NCBI GenBank assembly: GCA_015075165.1
Contig: JABTUY010000004.1
Span: 62,001 to 126,000, forward strand
DNA length: 64,000 nucleotides
Direction: 5' to 3'
Source of the DNA: Ideonella sp.
Lineage (GTDB): Bacteria > Pseudomonadota > Gammaproteobacteria > Burkholderiales > Burkholderiaceae_C
Shown here in pieces: positions 28,513-36,785 of the stretch (the stretch's first letter is position 1; every line of letters starts with the position of its first letter). A program made the translations under genes and the position numbers. The notes below the pieces were generated by a model that ran no database searches, was not told the origin of the DNA, and saw only the letters and a list, made by a program, of their open reading frames with translations.

Positions 28513-29739
28513 GTGCCGGGGCGATTGCTGGACCTGAAGCCGGCGCTGCCGATCCTGATCGGCGCATCGCTGATGCTCACGTTCGCGATGGGGCTGCGGC
28601 AGAGCCTGGGGCTGTTCATGCCCGACCTGACGCGCGACATCGGCATCTCGGTGTCCGACTTCACGCTCGCGATCGCGGTGCAGAACCTGATATGGGGCGT
28701 GCTGCAGCCGGTGGCCGGCGCGCTGTCGGTGCGCTGGGGCCTGCGGCCGCTGATGGTCGGCGGCTCGCTGCTGTACCTGCTGGGGCTGGCGGTGCTGGCG
28801 CTCGCGCACGGCAGCACCGGCGTGGTGATCGGCGCGGGGCTGTTGATCGGCACGTCGATGGCGTGCACCGGCCCGGCGTTGGCGTCGGCAGCGGTGTCGC
28901 GCCCGGTCAGCGTGGCGCTGCGCAGCGCGGTGCTCGGCGCGGTGTCGGCCGCCGGCTCGCTGGGCGCGATGCTGTCGGCGCCGATCGGCCAGGCGCTGAA
29001 TCAAGCGTACGGTTGGCGCGTCGGCGTCATCGGCTTCGCGATCCTCGCGCTGCTGATGCTGCCGGCGGCCTGGGTCGCCGGCCGCGTCGATCGGGTGCCG
29101 CTGCCGCCGTCGTCGGGCACGACCGACCGCAGCGCCGGTGCCGCGCTCGGCAGCGCGGTGAAGCACGTGCCGTTCGTCGTGTTGACGATTGCCTTCTTCG
29201 TCTGCGGCATGCAGCTGGTCTTCCTGACCACACACCTGCCGTCGTACCTGCAGATCTGCGGCATGGATCCGATGCTGAGCGCGCAGGCGCTCGGCGTGAT
29301 CGGCGGCTTCAACGTGCTCGGCAGCCTGTTCTTCGGCTGGGCCGGCGGGCGCTGGAACAAGCTGGTGCTGCTGGGCGGCATCTACGCCGTGCGCTCGGCG
29401 GTGCTGCTGTGGTACTTCGCGACGCCGCCCACGGCCACCGGCACGCTCGCGTTCGCCGCGATCATGGGCTTCCTCTGGCTCGGCGTGGGCCCGCTGGTGA
29501 CCGGCTGGATCATCGACGTGTTCGGGCTGCGCTGGCAGGCGATGCTCGGCGGCGTGGCGTTCGTCAGCCATCAGGTCGGCAGCTTCGTCGGCGCCTACGG
29601 CGGCGGCCTGCTGTACGACCTGCTCGGCTCGTACACCGCCGCGGTGCACGTCGGCGTGGCCACCGGCCTGGCGGCGGGCATCGTGCAGATCGGCTTCGCG
29701 CTGCATCGGTCGAGCAAGGTGAGCCTGGCGGCCGGCTGA
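28513..29739 (+). CDS. MFS transporter, OFA/oxalate-formate-like
   Basis: This membrane protein of about 408 residues has twelve hydrophobic segments; the first is FAMGLRQSLGLFMPDL, a pattern common in OFA-like and monocarboxylate MFS carriers of betaproteobacteria. The start chosen is the GTG at VPGRLLDLKP behind GAGGAG and GGGAGG. An in-frame ATG 30 bases upstream (MSAPRREGGR) has no ribosome site but cannot be excluded. It faces the toxin-antitoxin pair. Substrate unknown; a carboxylate is likely. Confidence 0.85.
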   Translation: MPGRLLDLKPALPILIGASLMLTFAMGLRQSLGLFMPDLTRDIGISVSDFTLAIAVQNLIWGVLQPVAGALSVRWGLRPLMVGGSLLYLLGLAVLALAHGSTGVVIGAGLLIGTSMACTGPALASAAVSRPVSVALRSAVLGAVSAAGSLGAMLSAPIGQALNQAYGWRVGVIGFAILALLMLPAAWVAGRVDRVPLPPSSGTTDRSAGAALGSAVKHVPFVVLTIAFFVCGMQLVFLTTHLPSYLQICGMDPMLSAQALGVIGGFNVLGSLFFGWAGGRWNKLVLLGGIYAVRSAVLLWYFATPPTATGTLAFAAIMGFLWLGVGPLVTGWIIDVFGLRWQAMLGGVAFVSHQVGSFVGAYGGGLLYDLLGSYTAAVHVGVATGLAAGIVQIGFALHRSSKVSLAAG

Positions 29740-29783
29740 AGCACCCGGGGGCGGCCGCGATGTTGCCTGTGGCGGGCGCGTGC

Positions 29784-30071
29784 CTACGCCACCTCCAGCA
29801 CGAGGCGCTTGCCGCAGGCCTTGACGTACTTGCGCAAGGTGGCCACCGAGGGCGAATGCTTGCCGGTGGCCAGCGCGCGTTCCAGCCGCGCCACGGCGGG
29901 CGCCTGCGTGCCCATGCGTTCGGCCACCTGCGCCTGCGTCAGGCCGGCCTCTTGTCTGGCCTTGAGCAGTGCGTCGAGCAACGCCGTCTCGTCGCGTTCG
30001 ATGCGTTCGACCTCCGCCCGGACACCGGGGCGGCGCATCAGCTTCTTGATGACTTGATCATGGGTTCGCAT
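29784..30071 (-). CDS. HigA-like XRE antitoxin
   Basis: This 95-residue protein has a short N-terminal helix and a Cro/C1-type HTH (GLTQAQVAERMGTQAPAVARLE, residues about 43-64) followed by a helical tail. In HigBA-type loci the antitoxin follows the toxin, as here, and represses the shared promoter. It overlaps the toxin gene by 14 bases, so translation is coupled. The likely target is the TAACA-N4-TGTTA palindrome upstream of the toxin. Confidence 0.88.
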   Translation of the reverse strand: MRTHDQVIKKLMRRPGVRAEVERIERDETALLDALLKARQEAGLTQAQVAERMGTQAPAVARLERALATGKHSPSVATLRKYVKACGKRLVLEVA

Positions 30072-30357
30072 GTCTGACTTCCTTCAACCGTGATTGCGCG
30101 ACCTCCAGCTCCCGTTGCGGTGTCTTGTTCGATTTCTTGACGAAGCTGTGCAACATCATGATGCGGCGGCCCACCAGTGCGCAGAAGAAGACCCTTGCGA
30201 TGCCTTCGGCACCCTTGAGGCGCAACTCGAACAGCCCGTCACCGAAGGCCTTGGTGTGAGGCTCCCCCAGATGCGGCCCGAGCGCGACCATTCTCCGCGT
30301 GAGCACCACATAGCGGGCCGCCAGCGTGTCAGGCAGCGCAAGGATCTCCTCCTGCAC
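30058..30357 (-). CDS. HigB-like (Gp49 family) RelE-fold toxin, start codon doubtful
   Basis: From the first usable GTG this gives 99 residues with the Gp49/HigB core: LPDTLAARYVVLTRRM, GLFELRLKGAEGIARVFF and IMMLHSFVKKSNKTP. The family toxin is a ribosome-dependent mRNA interferase. The in-frame codons just upstream read DFTIIYYSEAV, the expected first strand of the fold, but the codon where a start is expected (30388-30390) is GTC and no ATG, GTG or TTG follows until the internal GTG. Either translation starts at a rare codon, or the toxin lacks its first strand and is weakened. It is first in the pair with the antitoxin. Confidence 0.75.
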   Translation of the reverse strand: MQEEILALPDTLAARYVVLTRRMVALGPHLGEPHTKAFGDGLFELRLKGAEGIARVFFCALVGRRIMMLHSFVKKSNKTPQRELEVAQSRLKEVRHANP

Positions 30358-30400
30358 GGCTTCGCTGTAGTAGATGATCGTGAAATCGACCGATCGATGA

Positions 30401-30414
30401 TAACAAAAATGTTA
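30401..30414. promoter_or_regulatory. Toxin-antitoxin operator palindrome
   Basis: TAACA-AAAA-TGTTA is a perfect 5+4+5 palindrome in an AT-rich patch within a GC-rich window. It starts 11 bases before the toxin's expected first codon. Such sites bind HigA-like antitoxins that repress their own promoter. Confidence 0.55.
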
Positions 30415-30621
30415 GTTGCGTGCCATCGGCTACTGCCCATGACCGTGATCGTCGCCGCCGTAGTCGGTTGCGCACCGCAGGTGCCCGGCTTCGGCACCTT
30501 CGGCGGCCCGCCGCGGCCGCGGCCGCCGGCCGCGCAGCCTGCTGCCGCGGAGCCCGGCGAGTTGATCGGTGCGCAGCACGAGGTGCGCTGGTACCCGGCA
30601 TCTCCCGCCGCAACCCGATAG
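30409..30621 (+). CDS. Small putative lipoprotein
   Basis: A 70-residue open frame starts inside the toxin-antitoxin operator. It begins MLVACHRLLPM, runs through a hydrophobic stretch TVIVAAVVG to a cysteine that fits a lipobox (VVGC), and then is rich in proline and alanine with an EVRWYP motif near the end. This is the plan of a small outer-membrane lipoprotein, though the signal is short and no ribosome site is seen. It is divergent from the toxin and could share its promoter region. I do not recognise a family. Confidence 0.4.
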   Translation: MLVACHRLLPMTVIVAAVVGCAPQVPGFGTFGGPPRPRPPAAQPAAAEPGELIGAQHEVRWYPASPAATR

Positions 30622-30697
30622 GCGCTGCGATGCCGATTCCATCGCGGCGAACTCTCGGGCAGCCCGCATCAATCCCGCACGCAAGGCCAGCACCCCG

Positions 30698-31426
30698 ATG
30701 ACACGCCACCACGCCACCACCTACCGCAGCGCCGCCGTGCGCCGGCTGCGCGCCGACCTCGCGCTGGCTCTGCGCGCGGCCGCGCACCACGGCCTCGGCG
30801 AAGGCGTGTGCAACCATTTCAGCATCGAGCTGCCCGATGCGTCGGGCCGCTTCCTGCTCAACCCGCGCGGCCTGTTGTGGAGCGAGGTGCAGGCCGACGA
30901 CATCGTGCTGGTCGATGCGCACGGCGCGCGGCTGGCCGGCACGTGCGAGGTCGAGCCGACCGCGATGTTCATCCACGCCGCGGTGCACCGCATCGCGCGC
31001 AAGGCCTGCGTGCTGCACACCCACATGCCGTTCGCCACCGCGCTCACGCTGACGCAGCCGCGTGCGCTCGACACCACGCTGTCGCAGAACGCGATGCGCT
31101 TTCACGGCCGCGTGGCGGTCGACGCGCGCTACAACGGCCTGGCGCTCGATGGCTCGGAAGGCGAGCGCATCGCGCACGCGATGCACGGCGCCGACGTGGC
31201 GTTTCTCGGCAACCACGGCGTGGTCGTGTGCGGCGCGCGTATCGACCACGCCTACGACGACCTGTACTACCTCGAGCGTGCGTGCATGCACCAGGTGCTG
31301 GCGCACAGCACCGGCCAGCCGCTGCTGCCGGTGGCGGCCGAACTGGCCGCGAGGGTCGCCGCGCAGACGCTCGGCGAGCGGCTGCAGTCCGAGCTGTTCT
31401 TCGCGGCGCTGCGCCGCACGCTGTGA
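30698..31426 (+). CDS. Class II aldolase/adducin-family protein
   Basis: This 242-residue protein has the zinc-site motifs of class II aldolases: LHTHMPF (near residue 107) and GNHGVVV (near residue 169), plus YLERACMHQVL in the C-terminal part. Members act as fuculose- or ribulose-phosphate aldolases, epimerases or decarboxylases; bacterial members of this length without sugar genes nearby are often annotated only by family. The start MTRHHATTYR is chosen because earlier codons are noise. The stop overlaps the next GTG start. Confidence 0.85.
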   Translation: MTRHHATTYRSAAVRRLRADLALALRAAAHHGLGEGVCNHFSIELPDASGRFLLNPRGLLWSEVQADDIVLVDAHGARLAGTCEVEPTAMFIHAAVHRIARKACVLHTHMPFATALTLTQPRALDTTLSQNAMRFHGRVAVDARYNGLALDGSEGERIAHAMHGADVAFLGNHGVVVCGARIDHAYDDLYYLERACMHQVLAHSTGQPLLPVAAELAARVAAQTLGERLQSELFFAALRRTL

Positions 31427-32082
31427 AGCACGGTCGCGGCGGGGTGGCGGGCGCGCGGGCGAGGCGGGCGTGGCGGGCATGGGCTGGCGCGGCCATTGCG
31501 CTGGCGCTGCGCGATGCGGCGCTTGCCGTTACCGCTTCTGCCGCCGGTGCGGCGCATCCGGTCGCCGGCGCAGCCGCATCTGCCGCTGCGGGCGCTTCGG
31601 CCGTGCCGCCGCCGGTGTCGCTGGTGGCCGCGCTCGACCGGCGCGCCGCGCACGGCGGCATCGACGCCGTCAATGCGCACCTGCTGTCGCGCACCGGTGC
31701 CGCCGAACGCATGCGCCTGGGCCGGCAGGCCGAGGCCTGCGAGCCCGATGCACTGCGCCTGAGCGTGCAGCTCGGCCGTGGCCGTGATGCGAAGGCCGCG
31801 TGGCTGCACCACGAGGCCTTGCGCGCCGCCGCCGGGCGCTGCGTCGGCACGGTGCTGTCGCTGCTGGCGCCGCACGAGGTGCCCAAGGTCTGCGCGTCGC
31901 AGTCGTCGTGGAGCGTGGTGCAGACCGCGCGCGAGCTGCGCCGGCGCATCGCCCTGCTCGACGCCGACGAGTTGCTGCGCGACACCGCGAACGGACGCGC
32001 TTGTCGCGCCGCCTACTGGCACGAACTGACGACCACGCGCGTGGTGGTGCGGCGCGTGGCGCCGGCGGCCAGCCGGCCGTGA
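31423..32082 (+). CDS. Secreted protein of unknown function
   Basis: This 219-residue frame starts with GTG overlapping the aldolase stop (GTGA). It has an arginine-rich N-terminus and an Ala-rich hydrophobic stretch (residues about 20-40) like a Sec signal or membrane anchor. The mature part is helical, with four cysteines (EACEPD, GRCVG, KVCAS, GRACRA) that could form two disulfides. I recognise no family. Codon use is as in the neighbours and the frame is not interrupted, so it is likely real. Coupling to the aldolase gene suggests a shared function. Confidence 0.6.
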   Translation: MKHGRGGVAGARARRAWRAWAGAAIALALRDAALAVTASAAGAAHPVAGAAASAAAGASAVPPPVSLVAALDRRAAHGGIDAVNAHLLSRTGAAERMRLGRQAEACEPDALRLSVQLGRGRDAKAAWLHHEALRAAAGRCVGTVLSLLAPHEVPKVCASQSSWSVVQTARELRRRIALLDADELLRDTANGRACRAAYWHELTTTRVVVRRVAPAASRP

Positions 32083-32199
32083 CGGCAAAGCGCCACGGTT
32101 GCCCGCCATTCGCGGGGTGGGCGCTGTGGCCGTGGCGCGGGGCGGCCTACACTCGCTGCCGTTGCCGATTCCAGGGCCGCGCCGACGGCCCGAGCAGCG

Positions 32200-32829
32200 A
32201 TGACCGATACCGCGCCCCGGAGGAAGCCGTTCTCGATGATCCGCGAGTTCCATCTCGCGGACTGGTTCACGCTCGGCAACGCGGTGTGCGGCACCGGCGC
32301 GATGTTCTCGATCATGACCTTCCTGCAGCTGAAGGAGCCGCGTCACATCGTGTTCGCCTGCGCGCTGGTGTTTGCCGCGCTGGTGTTCGACATTCTCGAC
32401 GGGCGCATCGCGCGCTGGCGGCAGAACACCTCGCTGCTCGGCCGCGAGCTCGATTCGCTGGCCGACGTGATCTCGTTCGGCGTCGCGCCGGCGCTGATCG
32501 CCTACGGCTGCGGCATGCAGGGCCTGTACGACCGCATCGTGCTCGGCTTCTTCGTCGCCTGCGGCGTGTCGCGGCTGGCACGCTTCAACGTCACCGCCGA
32601 GGAGATGTCGCAGGCCACCGGCAAGGTGCAGCACTTCGAGGGCACGCCGATCCCGAGCTCGGTGCTGTTGGTGCTGCTGATGGCCGTGGCCGCGTGGCAG
32701 GGCGCGATCGACGACCAACTGTGGTTCGGCAAGACGGTGCTGATGGGCTTCACGCTGCACCCGCTGGTGCTGCTGTTCGCGCTGTCGGGCTCGCTGATGA
32801 TCAGCCGCATCCGCATTCCGAAGCTGTAG
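32200..32829 (+). CDS. pssA: CDP-diacylglycerol-serine O-phosphatidyltransferase
   Basis: This 209-residue membrane protein has the CDP-alcohol phosphotransferase signature DG-x2-AR-x8-G-x3-D-x3-D (DGRIAR then GRELDSLAD) near residues 67-89, and the [12 protein letters not shown]-terminus of the short PssA type. It makes phosphatidylserine, the precursor of phosphatidylethanolamine, in the inner membrane. The gene stands alone between the secreted unknown and an FKBP. Length is a little short of the common 230-280 residues but the core is complete. Confidence 0.88.
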   Translation: MTDTAPRRKPFSMIREFHLADWFTLGNAVCGTGAMFSIMTFLQLKEPRHIVFACALVFAALVFDILDGRIARWRQNTSLLGRELDSLADVISFGVAPALIAYGCGMQGLYDRIVLGFFVACGVSRLARFNVTAEEMSQATGKVQHFEGTPIPSSVLLVLLMAVAAWQGAIDDQLWFGKTVLMGFTLHPLVLLFALSGSLMISRIRIPKL

Positions 32830-32920
32830 CGCCTCGCGCAGACCGTCCGAGCCGGCCGCGACTGCACGCCGCCACCGCTGGTGCATGATGGCGCCCTCGC
32901 GCAACCCCGGGGAGCATGCG

Positions 32921-33286
32921 ATGGCGGAGATGACGCGCACGGCCAGCGGCCTGCAGTACGAAGACACGGTGGTCGGCGCGGGCGCCACCGCGCGCGCCGG
33001 CCGCGAGGTGACGGTGCACTACACCGGCTGGCTGCACGACCCGGCGGCGCCGCAGCAGCGCGGCGCCAAGTTCGATTCCAGCAAGGACCGCAACGACCCG
33101 TTCCGCTTCGACCTCGGCGCGCGCATGGTGATCGCCGGTTGGGACGAGGGCGTGCAGGGCATGCAGGAGGGCGGCACGCGCGTGCTGCTGATTCCGCCGC
33201 AGCTCGGCTATGGCGCGCGCGGCGCCGGCGGCGTGATCCCGCCGAACGCGACGCTGGTGTTCGAGGTGGAGCTGCTGCGCGCCTGA
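32921..33286 (+). CDS. FKBP-type peptidyl-prolyl cis-trans isomerase
   Basis: This 121-residue protein is a single FKBP domain: [50 protein letters not shown] and [14 protein letters not shown]. There is no signal peptide, so it is cytoplasmic. The start [10 protein letters not shown] follows GGGGAG; a more upstream ATG (MMAPSRNPG) is less likely. It speeds proline isomerisation during folding. Confidence 0.94.
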   Translation: MAEMTRTASGLQYEDTVVGAGATARAGREVTVHYTGWLHDPAAPQQRGAKFDSSKDRNDPFRFDLGARMVIAGWDEGVQGMQEGGTRVLLIPPQLGYGARGAGGVIPPNATLVFEVELLRA

Positions 33287-33293
33287 ACCGGCG

Positions 33294-33659
33294 ATGAAGC
33301 TCAACACCGCGCGCGTGTTCGTGCGCGACATCGCGCGCTCGCGTGCGTTCTACGAGCACACGCTGGGCCTGCGCCTGAAGAACGACGGCAGCGCGCGCGG
33401 GTTCTGCGTGTTCGACGCCGGCACCTGCGAGTTGGTGCTCGAGGCGGTGCCGGTGGATGCGCCGGCGCAGGCGCTGGTGGGCCGCGTCACCGGCCTGGCG
33501 TTCAACGTGGCGAACGTGCACCTTACGTACCAGCAGCTGAAGGCCAAGGGCGTCGAGTTCAGCGCGGCGCCGCAGCTGCAGTTCTGGGGCGGCACGCTGG
33601 CGACGCTGCGCGACCCCGACGGCAACGAGCTGCAGATCGCGCACCGGCCGCCGGCGTGA
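33294..33659 (+). CDS. VOC-superfamily (glyoxalase-like) protein
   Basis: This 121-residue protein has two beta-alpha-beta-beta-beta modules of the vicinal oxygen chelate fold: RDIARSRAFYEHTLGLRLK at the front and LRDPDGNELQI at the end, where the glutamate is a usual metal ligand. It lies 7 bases after the FKBP stop. Without a strong match to glyoxalase I or a dioxygenase, the reaction is open. Its stop lies inside a hairpin shared with convergent pxpC. Confidence 0.85.
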   Translation: MKLNTARVFVRDIARSRAFYEHTLGLRLKNDGSARGFCVFDAGTCELVLEAVPVDAPAQALVGRVTGLAFNVANVHLTYQQLKAKGVEFSAAPQLQFWGGTLATLRDPDGNELQIAHRPPA

Positions 33660-33690
33660 GGGCGCCCGGCGCTCGTGCGGCCGCCCTCAC
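33656..33690. terminator. Inverted repeat across two convergent stop codons
   Basis: GTGAGGGCG (33656-33664) and CGCCCTCAC (33682-33690) are exact reverse complements with a 17-base GC-rich loop. The arms include the stop codons of the VOC gene and of pxpC. It could serve as a two-way terminator, although the loop is long and no U tract follows. Confidence 0.45.
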
Positions 33691-34706
33691 CACGGCCGCA
33701 GTGCCTGCGCCACCACGCCGCTGATCAGGTTCTCGCGCATCAGGCGTTCGTGCAGCGAGCCGCGCGGCTGCGCGATCTGCGCGAGCGCGTGCCGTGCCGC
33801 CGCCGTGTGCGCACGCGCCAGCGCGACGGCCGCGCCGGCTTGCACGGCCTCGAAGCGCAACGCGTCGTGCGGGCGCAGCTGCGTCACGCCGTCGAGGTCG
33901 CACGTCAGCACGGTGGCGATCTTCGGGTAGCCGCCGGTGGTCTGGTGGTCGGCCAGCAGCAGCGAGGCGACGCCGTCGCCGGCCACCTGCAGCGAACCGC
34001 GCAGCGCGGCCTCCGACGGGATCGACAGCGCGTCGCGCAATGCCAGCGCCGGCCCGGCCAGGCGCACGCCCATGCGGTCGTAGGCGGGTGTCAACGCGAA
34101 GCCCTCACGCAGCAGCGCCGCGACCGCGTCGGCTTCGAACCGCTCGGTCTGCGGCCCCAGCACCACGCGCGCGAGCGCGCGCGGCCGCGCCAGCTCGGGC
34201 AGCGGCAGCTCGCCTTCGCGGTCTTCGCGCACCGCGGCGTCGCGCACCACGAGTGTCGCGCCAGCGGCCAGCAGCCCGCCGCCGAGTCCCGAGGCGGCGT
34301 GCGTCGCGGCGTGACCCGCCCAGCGCTTGCAGTCGAGCGCGCCGGCGAATGCCAGGTAGGCCCAGCTGCCCCAGGCGCCGGGCCGCACCGCGAGCGTGTC
34401 GCCCGCGCGCAGCGTGCGCACGCACCACGATCGCGTCGACATGCCGGCGTGCACGACGCGGAACTCGCCGCCGGTGATGCAGCAGGTGAGCTCGCCCGAT
34501 TCACAAGCGAGCTCCAGGCCGCCGAGCGAGATCTCAATCGCGGCGGCATCGGCCGCGTTGCCGAGCGCAGCGTGGGCCGCCGCGTGCGCGAACCGATCCA
34601 TCGGCCCCGAGGCCGGCACGCCGAAGCGCAGCATGCCGAAGCGGCCCGCGTCCTGCACCGACACCAGCGGGCCGCAGGCGCGCACCGTGAGCCGCGCGTC
34701 AGCCAT
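33687..34706 (-). CDS. pxpC: 5-oxoprolinase subunit PxpC
   Basis: This 339-residue protein belongs to the biotin-dependent carboxyltransferase-like (KipA/AHS2) family: VSVQDAGRFGMLRFGVPASGPMD near the N-terminus, LGAAAIE-like and GDLQVAGDGVASLL-like stretches, and RTLRAGDTLAVRPG. With PxpA and PxpB it hydrolyses 5-oxoproline to glutamate using ATP. The start overlaps the pxpB end by 8 bases. Complete length. In this operon the substrate could also be a relative of 5-oxoproline, since decarboxylase genes lie upstream. Confidence 0.9.
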   Translation of the reverse strand: MADARLTVRACGPLVSVQDAGRFGMLRFGVPASGPMDRFAHAAAHAALGNAADAAAIEISLGGLELACESGELTCCITGGEFRVVHAGMSTRSWCVRTLRAGDTLAVRPGAWGSWAYLAFAGALDCKRWAGHAATHAASGLGGGLLAAGATLVVRDAAVREDREGELPLPELARPRALARVVLGPQTERFEADAVAALLREGFALTPAYDRMGVRLAGPALALRDALSIPSEAALRGSLQVAGDGVASLLLADHQTTGGYPKIATVLTCDLDGVTQLRPHDALRFEAVQAGAAVALARAHTAAARHALAQIAQPRGSLHERLMRENLISGVVAQALRPW

Positions 34707-35394
34707 CGTCGTGCTGCCGCGCCCGCGCGGCGTATTGCGCGAGATCGATGCGCGTGAAGCGCACGCGGTCGCCGACGTCGAACAGGAACGGCGCGTCGGC
34801 GTCGGGCCGCAGGATGCGGGTGGGCGAGCGGCCGATGATCGACCAGCCGGTGGGCATCACCAGCGTCGTCACGAGGCACTGCGGCCCGGCGATCAGTACG
34901 CTGCCGGCGGCGATGTCGCGCAGCGGCGCGGCCTTGCGCGGCAGCTGGATCGCCGCCGGCACGCCCGACAGGTAGGCATAACCCGGCGCGAAGCCGTACA
35001 TCCGCACCCGGTAGTCGCCGCGCAGGTGCTGCTCGATCACCGCGTCGGCGCTCAACCCCTTGGCGCGCGCGACCGCGGCGAGGTCGGGGGCCAGCGCACC
35101 CTCGTAGCAAACCTCCACCTCGCGCAGCTGGCCCGCGGCGGGCGTGCCCGCGTCGCGGCCGAGCAGCTGCTGCACGTGCGCGCGCACCGCGTCGTGGTCG
35201 GTGCGCAGCGGATCGAAGCCGACCAGCAGGTTGACCATCGCCGGCACGCATTCGGTCATGCCGTGCGGCGGCGCGGCGGCCAGCGCGCGGTCGAGCGCCA
35301 GCACGGCCGCGCCGGAGGCGTCGTCGATCGCGTCGCCGAACGACACCAGCAGTGCATGCTCGGCCACCGGCGTGAAACGGGGCCACTGCGCCAT
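34699..35394 (-). CDS. pxpB: 5-oxoprolinase subunit PxpB (KipI family)
   Basis: This 231-residue protein has the KipI/AHS1 pattern: EHALLVSFGD at the N-terminus, VNLLVGFDPLRTDH, YRVRMYGFAPGYAYLSGVP, and a C-terminal VMPTGWSIIGRSPTRI. It is the ATP-handling partner of PxpC. It starts 6 bases after the pxpA stop. All three pxp genes are intact and tightly packed, so the enzyme should be functional. Confidence 0.92.
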   Translation of the reverse strand: MAQWPRFTPVAEHALLVSFGDAIDDASGAAVLALDRALAAAPPHGMTECVPAMVNLLVGFDPLRTDHDAVRAHVQQLLGRDAGTPAAGQLREVEVCYEGALAPDLAAVARAKGLSADAVIEQHLRGDYRVRMYGFAPGYAYLSGVPAAIQLPRKAAPLRDIAAGSVLIAGPQCLVTTLVMPTGWSIIGRSPTRILRPDADAPFLFDVGDRVRFTRIDLAQYAARARQHDDG

Positions 35395-35400
35395 GGCGGC

Positions 35401-36159
35401 TCAGCCGACGAACGGCGCCACCGTGATGCCCTCGGCGTGCAGCTGTGCGCGGATCTGGCGCGCCATCTCGACCGCCTCGGCGCTGTCGCCGTGCACGCAG
35501 ATCGAATCGGCGTTCAGCGCGATCGGTTCGCCGCCGGCCACCGGCATGCGGCCCGAGCGCAGGAAGCCGATCAGCCGCTGCGTGGCCTGCTGCACGTCGT
35601 GCAGCACCGCGCCGGGCTGGCTGCGCGGCATCAGCTGGCCGCTGGACAGGTAGGCGCGGTCGGCGAACACCTCGGAGAACACCGGCACGCCGCGCGCGCG
35701 CGCCGCCTGCTCCAGGCAGGTGCCCGAGATCGCCAGGATCGCAAGCGATGAGTCCACCGACATCACGGTTTGCACGACGGCGTCGGCCACTGTGCGGTCG
35801 GCCGCCGCGAGGTTGCCGAGCGCGCCGTGCGGCTTGACGTAGCGCACCGCGGTGCCGGCCATGCGCGCCAGTGCCGCCAGCGCGCCGATCTGCGCCGCCA
35901 GCATGCGGCCGATCTCAGCGGGCTGCATCGGGATCACGCGGCGGCCGAAGCCTTCGCGGTCGGCGTAGCCCGGGTGCGCGCCGACGACCACGCCGCGCTC
36001 GGCGGCCAGGCGCAGCGTGGTGAACATCGTCTCGGGATCACCGGCATGGCCGCCGCACGCGATGTTGGCGCTGCTGACGCAATCGAGCACCAGCGCGTCG
36101 TGCCCCATCGTCCACGGGCCGTAGCCCTCGCCGAGGTCGGAGTTGAGGTCGATGCGCAT
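35401..36159 (-). CDS. pxpA: 5-oxoprolinase subunit PxpA (LamB/YcsF family)
   Basis: This 252-residue protein starts MRIDLNSDLGEGYGPW and has SANIACGGHAGDPETM and GAHPGYADREGFGRR, all hallmarks of LamB/YcsF proteins. The aspartates and histidines form the substrate pocket. PxpABC opens the 5-oxoproline ring. It starts 18 bases after the decarboxylase beta gene on the same strand, so all five genes look like one transcript. Confidence 0.93.
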   Translation of the reverse strand: MRIDLNSDLGEGYGPWTMGHDALVLDCVSSANIACGGHAGDPETMFTTLRLAAERGVVVGAHPGYADREGFGRRVIPMQPAEIGRMLAAQIGALAALARMAGTAVRYVKPHGALGNLAAADRTVADAVVQTVMSVDSSLAILAISGTCLEQAARARGVPVFSEVFADRAYLSSGQLMPRSQPGAVLHDVQQATQRLIGFLRSGRMPVAGGEPIALNADSICVHGDSAEAVEMARQIRAQLHAEGITVAPFVG

Positions 36160-36177
36160 CTTGCGTCGGCGATGGAA

Positions 36178-36774
36178 TCAGAACGGCTTCAGGCCGAGCG
36201 CGGCTCGGAACCGGTTCTTGATGTAAGAGCCGTCGCGCGGCGGCAGCGCGCGCGGCGGTTCGGCGGCCTCGATGAACACCTGCGCGAACGTGGTGCCGCC
36301 GCGCGCGAGCACGCGCTGCGCGATGCGTTCGCAGCCGGCGAGGTCGTCGAGCGCGAACGCCGTCTCGATGCCGAAGCCGCGGGCCACCGCGACCAGATCG
36401 GTGCCCTGGCTGCAGTGGCTGCGCTGCATGCCGGTCTCGCCGAAGTGCCCGTTGTCGAGCACCACGATCGTCAGGTTGGGTGGCTGCCGCACGGCGATGG
36501 TCGCCAGGCTGCCGATGCCCATCAGCTGCTCGCCGTCGCCGGTGATCACCAGCACCGATTGCGCGGGCTGCGCCAGCGCGAGGCCGAGGCCGAGCGGCGC
36601 GGCGCCGCCCATTGCGCCCCACAGGTAGTAGTTGTGCTCGCGGTCGCCGGCGGCGAACACGTCGTAGCTCGGCGAGCCGAGCCCGCTGACCACCAGCGCG
36701 TCGGGTGTTGCGGCGAGCAGCCGCGCGACGAAGGCGCGGCGGTCGATGCGCTTGCGTGAGGTGTCGGCGCTCAT
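36178..36774 (-). CDS. TPP-dependent decarboxylase, beta (TPP-binding) subunit
   Basis: This 198-residue protein has the TPP/Mg motif GDG..LMGIGSLATIAV..PNLTIVVLDNGHFGETG, matching the beta subunit of sulfopyruvate decarboxylase (ComE) and the C-terminal half of phosphonopyruvate decarboxylase. The alpha subunit gene lies 11 bases upstream. Substrate by family is a 2-oxo acid with an acidic head group. The gene is followed by pxpA, suggesting that the two enzymes serve one pathway. The start at MSADTSRKR is chosen over open upstream codons. Confidence 0.85.
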   Translation of the reverse strand: MSADTSRKRIDRRAFVARLLAATPDALVVSGLGSPSYDVFAAGDREHNYYLWGAMGGAAPLGLGLALAQPAQSVLVITGDGEQLMGIGSLATIAVRQPPNLTIVVLDNGHFGETGMQRSHCSQGTDLVAVARGFGIETAFALDDLAGCERIAQRVLARGGTTFAQVFIEAAEPPRALPPRDGSYIKNRFRAALGLKPF

Positions 36775-36785
36775 CTGCGTCGGCC

